Notes under the pieces: generated by a model
What the model saw: the letters and a program-made list of their open reading frames with translations, nothing else
Told to the model about the DNA's origin: nothing
Databases searched by the model: none
Assembly: GCA_028285465.1 (NCBI GenBank)
Contig: JANQPD010000047.1
Coordinates: 1 to 41,293 of the forward strand
Direction: 5' to 3'
Origin: Owenweeksia sp.
GTDB taxonomy: Bacteria; Bacteroidota; Bacteroidia; Flavobacteriales; Schleiferiaceae
DNA length: 41,293 nt
In this document: piece after piece, positions 15,719-22,453 of the stretch
Position numbering within the stretch: the stretch's first letter is position 1
How the letters are laid out: each line of letters begins with the position of its first letter
Translations under genes and position numbers: made by a program

Positions 15719-16734
15719 TTGGTTTTCTTTTGACGTTCCACAATCTCCGGGAGCAGCTTTTTCACTTTTTCCAAGGTTTGTTCCAGGCTAAGGTAACTAA
15801 CGCCTCCGGCAGCATTTTTATGCCCCCCTCCTTCAAAATGATCACGGGCAAATTGATTTACGTCAAAGTTCCCTTTACTGCGAAAACTCAGCTTTATTTT
15901 ATCTTCATTTTCGGTGCAAAAAATACTCAACACTATATCTTTAATGGAAAGGCCATAGTTTACAAAACCCTCTGTATCCCCTTTTTTGAAGTTAAACCGG
16001 GTTAGCTCTTTTTGTGAAAGGGGAATGAGTACCGTATGCTCCTTTTCAAACACCTGCATGTTTTCCAATGCCTGGCTCAGGAGTTTAAGGCGGTCGCGTG
16101 AGTTACTGTCGTACACGGCTGAAGCAATTTCGTGGGGCACAGCACCCACTTCCAGCAGGGAGGCCACTACACGATGGGTAGTAGGACTGGTGCTGCTAAA
16201 ACGGAAATTGCCCGTATCTGTCATAATGCCCACATAAAGACAGGTGGCGATTTGCGCATTAAGCACAGGTAGCCAATGCATCGCTTCAGCAAAGTGATAG
16301 ATCATTTCACAGGTAGAAGACATGCCTGTATCGGAGTACAATACCTCCGGCCAACGCTCCGGCTGTTGATGGTGGTCTATTAAAATGCGTTTGGCGGGGT
16401 GATGGCGCAGGGCTTTTTCCATTGGTCCGCTTCGCCCCAGGGCGTTGTAATCGAGGTGAAAAATCAGATCGGCATTGGACAGGACGCGGGCTGCTTCCAG
16501 ATTCTCTTCATACACCAATACCTCTTCACTTCCCGGTAGGAAATTAAGCAGCTCTGCGTACACATTGGGCACAACTACTTGAACAGCTTTGCCAAGATGT
16601 TGCAGGAAAAGTTGTAGACCTAGGGCTGCCCCCATAGCATCCGCATCAGGACCTGTGTGATTGGTAATCACGATGTTTTGCGCTTGTTTTATAAGGTGTT
16701 GCGCTTTCTGCACCGCTTCCATGGCTATTGACAT
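15715..16734 (-). CDS. nrnA: DHH/DHHA1 phosphoesterase, NrnA-like
   Basis: This 339-residue protein has the DHH-family metal motifs: NHTGPDADAMGAALGL near residue 25 (DxD), HLDYNALGR near 94, ILIDHHQQP near 116 (the DHH signature) and the C-terminal DHHA1 signature FEGGGHKNAAGG near 307. NrnA-type enzymes degrade short oligoribonucleotides and can dephosphorylate pAp. It leads a four-gene leftward operon, followed with 4-nt overlap by the gldI-like gene. A perfect -7 box sits 4 nt upstream of the ATG at 16734. Initiation at a second ATG (16722) would give a short leader instead, so the exact start is open. Confidence 0.88.
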   Translation of the reverse strand: MSIAMEAVQKAQHLIKQAQNIVITNHTGPDADAMGAALGLQLFLQHLGKAVQVVVPNVYAELLNFLPGSEEVLVYEENLEAARVLSNADLIFHLDYNALGRSGPMEKALRHHPAKRILIDHHQQPERWPEVLYSDTGMSSTCEMIYHFAEAMHWLPVLNAQIATCLYVGIMTDTGNFRFSSTSPTTHRVVASLLEVGAVPHEIASAVYDSNSRDRLKLLSQALENMQVFEKEHTVLIPLSQKELTRFNFKKGDTEGFVNYGLSIKDIVLSIFCTENEDKIKLSFRSKGNFDVNQFARDHFEGGGHKNAAGGVSYLSLEQTLEKVKKLLPEIVERQKKTN

Positions 16735-16738
16735 GGGG

Positions 16739-16746
16739 CAAATATA
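16739..16746 (-). promoter_or_regulatory. -7 box of the nrnA-gldI operon, nearly leaderless
   Basis: The minus strand reads TATATTTG, an exact TAnnTTTG, with four C before the ATG at 16734. The transcript would begin within about 2 nt of that ATG, or give a leader of about 14 nt if translation starts at the second ATG (16722). Confidence 0.6.
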
Positions 16747-16773
16747 ATGGCACTTTTCCTTTTAGAATTATGC

Positions 16774-16781
16774 TATATTCG
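16774..16781 (+). promoter_or_regulatory. -7 box of the MFS transporter gene
   Basis: TATATTCG is one mismatch from TAnnTTTG and lies 6 nt before the ATG at 16788. It faces away from the nrnA promoter 27 nt to the left, so the two genes share a compact divergent control region. Confidence 0.45.
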
Positions 16782-16787
16782 CCCGCC

Positions 16788-18083
16788 ATGAACAAAAAAA
16801 CCAAAAATGCCTGGGCCTTTTATGATTGGGCCAATAGCGTGTATTCGCTGGTGATCAGCACAGCCGTTTTTCCGAGTTACTTTGCTGCCGTTACCGGAGA
16901 TTACTTCCAGGGGGGAAATGTCCCTTTTCTTGGATATGAGATTCCCAATACCAGCCTTTATTCTTATTCCTTGTCCCTTTCTTTTATTGTTGTTGCGTTG
17001 ATCTCCCCTATACTCAGCGGCATAGCCGACCATACTGGAAAAAAGAAAAGTTTTTTACGCTTTTTCGCCAACCTGGGGGCCATAGCGTGTGCCGCTCTTT
17101 ACTTTTTTGACGGCAGCAACATTTGGCTAGGTCTTTCGGCCAGTATGCTAGCCAGTGTAGGCTTTTGGGGTAGTCTGGTTTTTTACAATGCCTTTCTGCC
17201 CGAAGTTGCCCTTCCCGAAGAACAGGATAGTCTTAGTGCAAAGGGATTTTCTCTGGGGTACATCGGCTCTTCTATTTTGCTCATTATAAACCTGGCTATG
17301 ATCCAAATGCCGGATACATTCGGCTTAAGTGATTCCGGACAGGCATCGCGGATAAGTTTCCTGATGGTAGGCATATGGTGGGCTGGTTTTGCACACCTCA
17401 GCCTGAGGAGATTACCCGGAAATGTGTACAAGCGTAAACCTGACGAACGCTACATATTCAAGGGTTTTAAAGAGTTGCGCCAGGTTATGTCAGAGCTACA
17501 GTTCCAAAAAACATTGCGCAGGTTCCTGTACTCCTTTTTCTTTTTTAGCATAGGGGTACAAACGGTGATTTACCTGGCCAGCCTCTATGGAAGCGAGGAA
17601 TTGGGTTTAGGGCTCAGCGAGCTCATCGTCACTATTATCATCATTCAATTTGTAGGGATTGCCGGTGCCCACCTTTTCAGCTTTTTAAGCAAGAAATTTG
17701 GGAATATGCAGTCTTTAAAGATCAGCATTGCAGTATGGGCACTGCTTTGCTTTGCCGCCTATTCTCTTACCCGCGAAGACCCCAATGTTTCGCTCAAATT
17801 TTACCTGCTTGGAGGTTTTGTAGGCCTGGTAATGGGTGGGATTCAGGCGATAAGCAGGAGTACATACAGCAAGTTGCTACCTGCTGAAACACAATCGCAT
17901 GCGAGCTACTTCAGCTTTTACGATGTAACAGAAAAAGTAGCCATTATGCTGGGCACGTTTATATACGGGCTTTTGATCTACCTCACCGGAAGCATGAAGA
18001 TAAGCGCCCTAGCGCTCAGCCTTTTCTTTGTTTTGGGTTATTTTTTATTGACACGGGTGCCAAAAACAAAATACGTTTATTGA
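16788..18083 (+). CDS. UMF1-family MFS transporter
   Basis: Started at 16788, the protein has 431 residues and about twelve hydrophobic segments. The N-terminus NKKTKNAWAFYDWANSVYSL is typical of the UMF1 (unknown major facilitator, Atg22-like) family, as are SPILSGIADHTGKKKSFLRF in the first cytoplasmic loop and GGIQAISRSTYSKLLP near residue 350. UMF1 proteins resemble the yeast vacuolar amino-acid effluxer Atg22; bacterial substrates are not established. The upstream in-frame ATG at 16728 is rejected because it lies across the nrnA start and promoter. The 3' end overlaps the convergent OB-fold gene by 7 nt. Confidence 0.9.
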   Translation: MNKKTKNAWAFYDWANSVYSLVISTAVFPSYFAAVTGDYFQGGNVPFLGYEIPNTSLYSYSLSLSFIVVALISPILSGIADHTGKKKSFLRFFANLGAIACAALYFFDGSNIWLGLSASMLASVGFWGSLVFYNAFLPEVALPEEQDSLSAKGFSLGYIGSSILLIINLAMIQMPDTFGLSDSGQASRISFLMVGIWWAGFAHLSLRRLPGNVYKRKPDERYIFKGFKELRQVMSELQFQKTLRRFLYSFFFFSIGVQTVIYLASLYGSEELGLGLSELIVTIIIIQFVGIAGAHLFSFLSKKFGNMQSLKISIAVWALLCFAAYSLTREDPNVSLKFYLLGGFVGLVMGGIQAISRSTYSKLLPAETQSHASYFSFYDVTEKVAIMLGTFIYGLLIYLTGSMKISALALSLFFVLGYFLLTRVPKTKYVY

Positions 18084-18466
18084 AGTACCAGAGAAGCCTG
18101 GTCTACCCGCACTTCTTCAAAGAGCTCGTCAAAACTTACCACCCGGCCTTTAACGGTTACTTCCCCACCCTCTGTTAAACCGGAGGGAGCAAAACCCTCT
18201 GCCATCTGGCAATAGATGCCGGGTTCCAGGATCAGGTGGTTGTCGTCTAATTCCGTTATGGCTCCCCTGATCTCCACTACCTGGTCTAAATACTGCGCAT
18301 TGGCTGCGCTTACTTCCTGCTTATAGGCATCGAACAATTCTCTTGCGCGCAAATGTACACTGGCTTCCTCGGCCTGCACATTGCGGTGGGGCTTGTGAAA
18401 TACATAGAAATACCCTGCCAGGGCCACACCAATCAGGAGAATGAATATGATTAACCACTTTTTCAT
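18077..18466 (-). CDS. Membrane-anchored OB-fold (tRNA_anti-like) protein
   Basis: The 129-residue protein has one N-terminal hydrophobic helix (KKWLIIFILLIGVALAGYFY) and then a soluble part. Residues 40-129 carry the pattern of the Bacteroidota OB-fold 'tRNA_anti-like' proteins: ARELFDAYKQEVSAANAQYL, then VVEIRGAITELD, EVTVKGRVVSFDELFEEV and a closing VRVDQASLVL. Despite the family name a nucleic-acid role is not shown. These genes often sit beside cytochrome-like/YceI/DUF5777 cassettes, as here, where the cassette starts about 170 nt away on the other strand. The helix is probably an uncleaved anchor or signal peptide. Confidence 0.72.
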   Translation of the reverse strand: MKKWLIIFILLIGVALAGYFYVFHKPHRNVQAEEASVHLRARELFDAYKQEVSAANAQYLDQVVEIRGAITELDDNHLILEPGIYCQMAEGFAPSGLTEGGEVTVKGRVVSFDELFEEVRVDQASLVLQ

Positions 18467-18585
18467 ATGGCTGAGACATTAAATTTGTGGGAAGATACAA
18501 AGCTTTGATTGCTTCTTATCGACAGTTTATTTTTAATCATCAAATCTGGGCCAATCCGGAAATGAATTTCTATAAGGAATTTGTG

Positions 18586-18593
18586 TAAGTTTG
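18586..18593 (+). promoter_or_regulatory. Candidate -7 box of the cytochrome-like/YceI cassette
   Basis: TAAGTTTG is an exact TAnnTTTG match 40 nt upstream of the ATG at 18634, giving a leader of about 37 nt. No -33 TTG is evident, so confidence is moderate. Confidence 0.42.
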
Positions 18594-18633
18594 GCTTTTA
18601 ACTGGCTGAGGGGCCTGTTTATAAGATTTGTTT

Positions 18634-19011
18634 ATGAAGAAGTACTTAGTACACGCACCTGCCCTGCTCCTATTACTCGTAGTCAGCTGCTACTATGACA
18701 ATAAAGAGGATCTTTACAAGGATCTTCCTTCCCCGGTTTGCGATACGGTTGATGTATCCTACAGTGCTTTTGTAAAGCCTTTATTGGAACGATCTTGTGC
18801 AACACCGAACTGCCACATTGGCCCCAATGCCAGTGCAGGGATAGACCTAAGCTTGTATGCCGATGCAAAACGCATTGCGGATAATGGTAGTTTTTATGGT
18901 AGGATTACCAATACTACAGGCCCCCTTATGCCGCAGGGTGGTCCCAGGCTGCCTCCTTGCGACATCGACAAGATCGAAGCCTGGATAGATGCCGGCGCAC
19001 TTAACAACTAA
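18634..19011 (+). CDS. Cytochrome-c-like lipoprotein with CX4CH motif
   Basis: Started at the ATG at 18634, the 125-residue protein has a lipoprotein signal (MKKYLVHAPALLLLLVVSC). A small cytochrome-c-like domain follows, with VKPLLERSCATPNCHIG and a distal PPCDIDKIEAWIDAGALNN. The heme-type motif is C-ATPN-CH, four residues between the cysteines rather than two; a possible distal ligand Met is in GPLMPQGG. Bacteroidota have many such proteins in YceI/DUF5777 clusters. Covalent heme attachment is uncertain with this spacing. The TTG at 18628 is in frame but the ATG gives a better signal peptide. The YceI gene starts 10 nt downstream. Confidence 0.8.
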   Translation: MKKYLVHAPALLLLLVVSCYYDNKEDLYKDLPSPVCDTVDVSYSAFVKPLLERSCATPNCHIGPNASAGIDLSLYADAKRIADNGSFYGRITNTTGPLMPQGGPRLPPCDIDKIEAWIDAGALNN

Positions 19012-19021
19012 ATTAGAACCC

Positions 19022-19573
19022 ATGAATAAGAGAAGTTTTTTTGTTCTGTTCCTTTCCCTGGTGTTTACAGGGATTAATGCACAGAAACTGATGACCCGGA
19101 ACGGGTACATTAAATTTTTTTCGCATGCGCCTCTGGAGGATATAAAAGCTGAAAACAACCAGGTAAGTAGTGTAATAGACTTGAGTAATGGTACATTCGC
19201 CTTCGTGGTACCGATCAAGGGTTTTCAGTTTGAAAAAGCCCTTATGCAGGAGCATTTTAATGAAAACTACCTGGAAAGCGGGGCCTATCCGAACGGCACC
19301 TTTAAGGGAAACATCGAAGAGTACACAAAGATCGATATGGACAAAGACGGCACGTATAAATTAAAGATGAGTGGCGTAATGAGGATTCATGGGGTAGAGA
19401 AAAAGATCGTAGAAGTTGTGGAGTTCACCGTAAATGGAGGTAAGCTAAACCTGTTTTCGGTTTTCAACATAAAACCCTCCGACTACGAGATCAAGATTCC
19501 CGCCAGCAAACAGGACAACATCGCTGATACCCTGGAGGTAACCGTAAGAATGAGCTATGCTGCAAAAAAATAA
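19022..19573 (+). CDS. YceI-family periplasmic protein
   Basis: The 183-residue protein (ATG at 19022) has a signal peptide (MNKRSFFVLFLSLVFTGINA). The lipocalin-like YceI barrel follows: YIKFFSHAPLEDIKAENN, FAFVVPIKGFQFEKALMQEH, YPNGTFKGNI, MRIHGVEKKI and IKIPASKQDNIADTLEVTV. YceI barrels bind polyisoprenoid or other lipids. The gene sits between the cytochrome-like lipoprotein and the DUF5777 barrel, so the three probably form one envelope unit. The longer frame from 18989 overlaps the upstream gene and lacks a clean signal peptide. Its 3' end overlaps the next gene by 17 nt. Confidence 0.88.
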   Translation: MNKRSFFVLFLSLVFTGINAQKLMTRNGYIKFFSHAPLEDIKAENNQVSSVIDLSNGTFAFVVPIKGFQFEKALMQEHFNENYLESGAYPNGTFKGNIEEYTKIDMDKDGTYKLKMSGVMRIHGVEKKIVEVVEFTVNGGKLNLFSVFNIKPSDYEIKIPASKQDNIADTLEVTVRMSYAAKK

Positions 19574-20492
19574 CCGTCTTTTAAAGGGCCTTTCTTTAGG
19601 CCTTTTTTTATTTCTGGGGTTTATGGCTTCCGGACAGGATGACCTGCTTGCGGAATTAGAAGCAGACAGCAAGCCCAAAACCTCCTATGCTTTTGCCACC
19701 TTCAAAGGTACCCGGGTGGTTAACCTTCAAAGTCCTGAGCTGCCTGCTAAGGGAGTACTGCAATATATGATCTTGCACCGCTTTGGAACATTTAGAACGA
19801 ATTACTTCTACAATTTTTTAGGGTTACACAATGCCCAGGTACGTTTAACGGTGGACTATGGCATAACAGACTGGTTAAATGTGGGCATCGGGCAAAGCTC
19901 CTTTCAGAAAATGTATGACGGTTTTGTAAAGTATCGCCTGTGCAGACAGAGCTCAGGCGAGGTGAACATGCCGGTAAGCATTGTCGGATACTCGAGTATG
20001 TTTTACACGGCACAGCGTACCCCGGAAAACCGGCCATTGAATACTGCTCAACGCCTAAGCTTTGTAAACGAATTGGTTATTGCACGAAAGTTTAGCCAGA
20101 ACTTCAGTGCAGAACTGGTACCTACTTTGGTGCATCAAAATACGGTTGACAGCGCAGCGTACAGCAATAGCGTATTTTGCCTGGGTCTGGGCGCCCGTTA
20201 TAAGATTACTAAAATGCATGCCTTGTCGGTTGAATACGTGTACCAAATAAACCCTACCAAGCAGTTTTTTGATGGCACGGCACTACAGGACTACAACAAT
20301 GCCCTTTCCGTTGGTTTTGATATAGAGACCGGTGGGCATGTTTTTCAGTTGTTTTTAACCAACTCCCGGGGAGTAAGTGACCCCCTGGTCTTCACTGAAA
20401 CACCCGGCAACTGGTTAGATGGCGACATCCATTTTGGATTTAATATTTCGCGGGTTTTTACCATAGTACGCCCTAAATTGCCCCGCGAATAA
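19557..20492 (+). CDS. DUF5777 beta-barrel protein
   Basis: A 311-residue exported protein: signal peptide (LKGLSLGLFLFLGFMASGQ), then FATFKGTRVVNLQSPELPAK, LQYMILHRFGTF, VDYGITDWLNVGIGQSS and alternating strands ending FGFNISRVFTIVRPK. These are the features of DUF5777, a predicted outer-membrane beta-barrel found with YceI and cytochrome-like genes in Bacteroidota. The ATG lies inside the 3' end of the YceI gene, so expression is probably coupled. lhgO follows after 7 nt. The function of the family is unknown; I infer an envelope role together with the YceI protein. Confidence 0.85.
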   Translation: MLQKNNRLLKGLSLGLFLFLGFMASGQDDLLAELEADSKPKTSYAFATFKGTRVVNLQSPELPAKGVLQYMILHRFGTFRTNYFYNFLGLHNAQVRLTVDYGITDWLNVGIGQSSFQKMYDGFVKYRLCRQSSGEVNMPVSIVGYSSMFYTAQRTPENRPLNTAQRLSFVNELVIARKFSQNFSAELVPTLVHQNTVDSAAYSNSVFCLGLGARYKITKMHALSVEYVYQINPTKQFFDGTALQDYNNALSVGFDIETGGHVFQLFLTNSRGVSDPLVFTETPGNWLDGDIHFGFNISRVFTIVRPKLPRE

Positions 20493-20499
20493 AAAACAA

Positions 20500-21687
20500 A
20501 TGGAAAACACATTTGACCTATTGGTGGTAGGTGGTGGTGTGGTTGGGTTGGCCACCGCTTATAAGTACCAACTTAAATATCCCGAAAAAAATATTGCCAT
20601 CCTCGAAAAGGAAGACCGCCTGGGGGCGCACCAAACCGGGCACAATTCGGGAGTGATCCACTCCGGCATCTATTATAAACCCGGAAGCTACAAAGCCAAA
20701 AACTGTATTGACGGACGTAAACAGTTGGTTGCTTTTGCCAAAGAGTACGGAGTACCCCATGACATCTGCGGGAAGATCATCCTGGCCACGGATACCGAAG
20801 AGCTTCCCCTCCTGGAGAAAATATACCAAAGAGGCCTTGAAAACGGAATAGAGGATATAGAAAAGATCGGTCCGGCCGAAATTGCTAAAATAGAGCCCTT
20901 TGCCATTGGAGTACAGGCCATTAAAGTGCCTGTAACCGGCATCATCGATTATGTGCAGCTCTGCCGGGTTTTATTGTTGCAGATCAGGAAGATCAACGCC
21001 AAGAGTAAAGTATTGCTCAATACCAAAGTATTGAAACCCATTGAAGGAGGGGTATTGACCGACCGCGGAAGCTTTAACGCCAGGCAAACCGTGTTTTGTG
21101 CAGGCTTGCAAAGCGATCGCCTTGCCCGGAAAGACCGGTTAAAACTGGATATGCAGATTGTAGGTTTCAGGGGAGATTATTATGAACTAAGCGAAAGCGG
21201 TAAGCATAAAGTGAAGCACCTTATTTATCCAGTACCCGATCCGGATTTTCCCTTTTTGGGAGTGCACTTTACACGCATGACGGATGGCTCTGTAGAATGT
21301 GGCCCCAATGCCGTGTTCTCGTTTAAGCGAGAGGGTTACTCACGTACTTCATTTAGCCTTAAAGACAGCATACAGGCACTTGGTTTCAGCGGTACTTGGA
21401 AACTGTTTTCGAGGCACTGGAAACAAGGGCTCGATGAATACAAGCGTGCCTTTAGTAAAGCGCTCTTCCTGAAAGCCCTGCAGAAGATGATCCCCAACCT
21501 TACAGAAGAAGACATTGTACCTGCCCGGGCAGGTGTACGGGCGCAAGCTTTAATGGCTGATGGCACTTTGGTAGATGATTTTAAAATAGAACGGCAAGGA
21601 AACAATATCCACGTGCTGAATGCGCCTTCTCCTGCCGCTACTTCCTGTTTGAGTATAGCAGACAGCATCGTGGAAATACTGGATTAG
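20500..21687 (+). CDS. lhgO: L-2-hydroxyglutarate oxidase/dehydrogenase
   Basis: LhgO is an FAD-dependent membrane-associated enzyme that oxidises L-2-hydroxyglutarate to 2-oxoglutarate and passes electrons to the quinone pool. The 395-residue length is right. The N-terminal dinucleotide fold is LLVVGGGVVGLATAYKY, followed by the family signature HQTGHNSGVIHSGIYYKPGS. A substrate-side motif FLGVHFTRMTDGSVECGPNA appears near residue 250, and the C-terminal PARAGVRAQALM and APSPAATSCLSIA are typical. It follows the DUF5777 gene by 7 nt and may share its transcript, though the metabolic link is not obvious. Confidence 0.93.
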   Translation: MENTFDLLVVGGGVVGLATAYKYQLKYPEKNIAILEKEDRLGAHQTGHNSGVIHSGIYYKPGSYKAKNCIDGRKQLVAFAKEYGVPHDICGKIILATDTEELPLLEKIYQRGLENGIEDIEKIGPAEIAKIEPFAIGVQAIKVPVTGIIDYVQLCRVLLLQIRKINAKSKVLLNTKVLKPIEGGVLTDRGSFNARQTVFCAGLQSDRLARKDRLKLDMQIVGFRGDYYELSESGKHKVKHLIYPVPDPDFPFLGVHFTRMTDGSVECGPNAVFSFKREGYSRTSFSLKDSIQALGFSGTWKLFSRHWKQGLDEYKRAFSKALFLKALQKMIPNLTEEDIVPARAGVRAQALMADGTLVDDFKIERQGNNIHVLNAPSPAATSCLSIADSIVEILD

Positions 21688-21745
21688 TACCTTAATTATG
21701 TTGTGTGTTTAACTGCTTCAAGGTTAAATAAAGTATAGCAGCTCT

Positions 21746-22366
21746 ATGCATATTGTAAAAGAAAGTTGGATACATCTGAGCTCTCGGTATACCCATAATA
21801 AAGCACTTCAAGAAACTTTATGGGCAGAACTGGAGCAGCAATATACCCGCCAAAACCGGCACTACCATACCCTTGGCCACCTGGCGTATATGTTAAGGCA
21901 TGCCCAAGACTGCAAAGACCTTATCTACGATTTTGATACGCTGCTGTTCTCCATTTTCTACCACGACATCATCTACAACCCGCTTCGTAGAGACAATGAA
22001 GAAAAAAGTGCCTTTATAGCCGAGGCACGCATGAAGCAACTTAAAGTACCAGGCGGGAGAATTGAATGCTGTCAAAAGCAGATCTTAGCTACTCAGAACC
22101 ACTTGGAAAATGAAGACAAGGATACAGCTTACCTGCTGGACTTTGATCTGGCTATTTTAGGAGAAGCGCCCGACATTTACCGGGACTATACAAAGAACAT
22201 CCGCAAAGAGTACCGGTTCGTTCCCCCTATTCTTTACCGTAACCGCAGAAAAAAGGTATTACGCCACTTTCTGGAAATGAGGCATATTTTTAAAACAGAA
22301 CGTTTTCGGAAAATTTTCGAGAAACAGGCGCGTATAAACCTGGCTGCAGAGCTGGCCACACTTTAA
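21746..22366 (+). CDS. HD-superfamily metal-dependent phosphohydrolase (COG4339-like)
   Basis: The 206-residue cytoplasmic protein has the pattern of the predicted HD phosphohydrolases of COG4339: RHYHTLGHLAYML (first His motif), FSIFYHDIIYNPLRRDNEEK (the HD pair) and a C-terminal LLDFDLAILG with the last Asp, followed by YRDYTKNIRKEYRFV. Such proteins are presumed to hydrolyse nucleotides or other phosphate esters; the substrate is unknown. It starts 58 nt after lhgO and may be a separate transcript, although I do not see a good TAnnTTTG box. It ends 87 nt from the convergent LruC gene. Confidence 0.85.
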   Translation: MHIVKESWIHLSSRYTHNKALQETLWAELEQQYTRQNRHYHTLGHLAYMLRHAQDCKDLIYDFDTLLFSIFYHDIIYNPLRRDNEEKSAFIAEARMKQLKVPGGRIECCQKQILATQNHLENEDKDTAYLLDFDLAILGEAPDIYRDYTKNIRKEYRFVPPILYRNRRKKVLRHFLEMRHIFKTERFRKIFEKQARINLAAELATL

Positions 22367-22453
22367 ATCTATGGCCTTTATAAGAGGAAAACCCACATTG
22401 TTTCCAATGCAGGCCTTCCCGGTTCAACTAAACGTAGTCAATCACACTTTCTC

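Noticed and set aside
16728..16787. Upstream ATG extension of the MFS transporter
   Set aside because: It crosses the nrnA start codon and promoter and adds a non-family N-terminus; the ATG at 16788 gives the normal UMF1 start and has a -7 box.
22396..22409. Hairpin CATTG-TTTC-CAATG between the HD gene and the LruC gene
   Set aside because: Only 5 bp with no following T-run; too weak to call a terminator.
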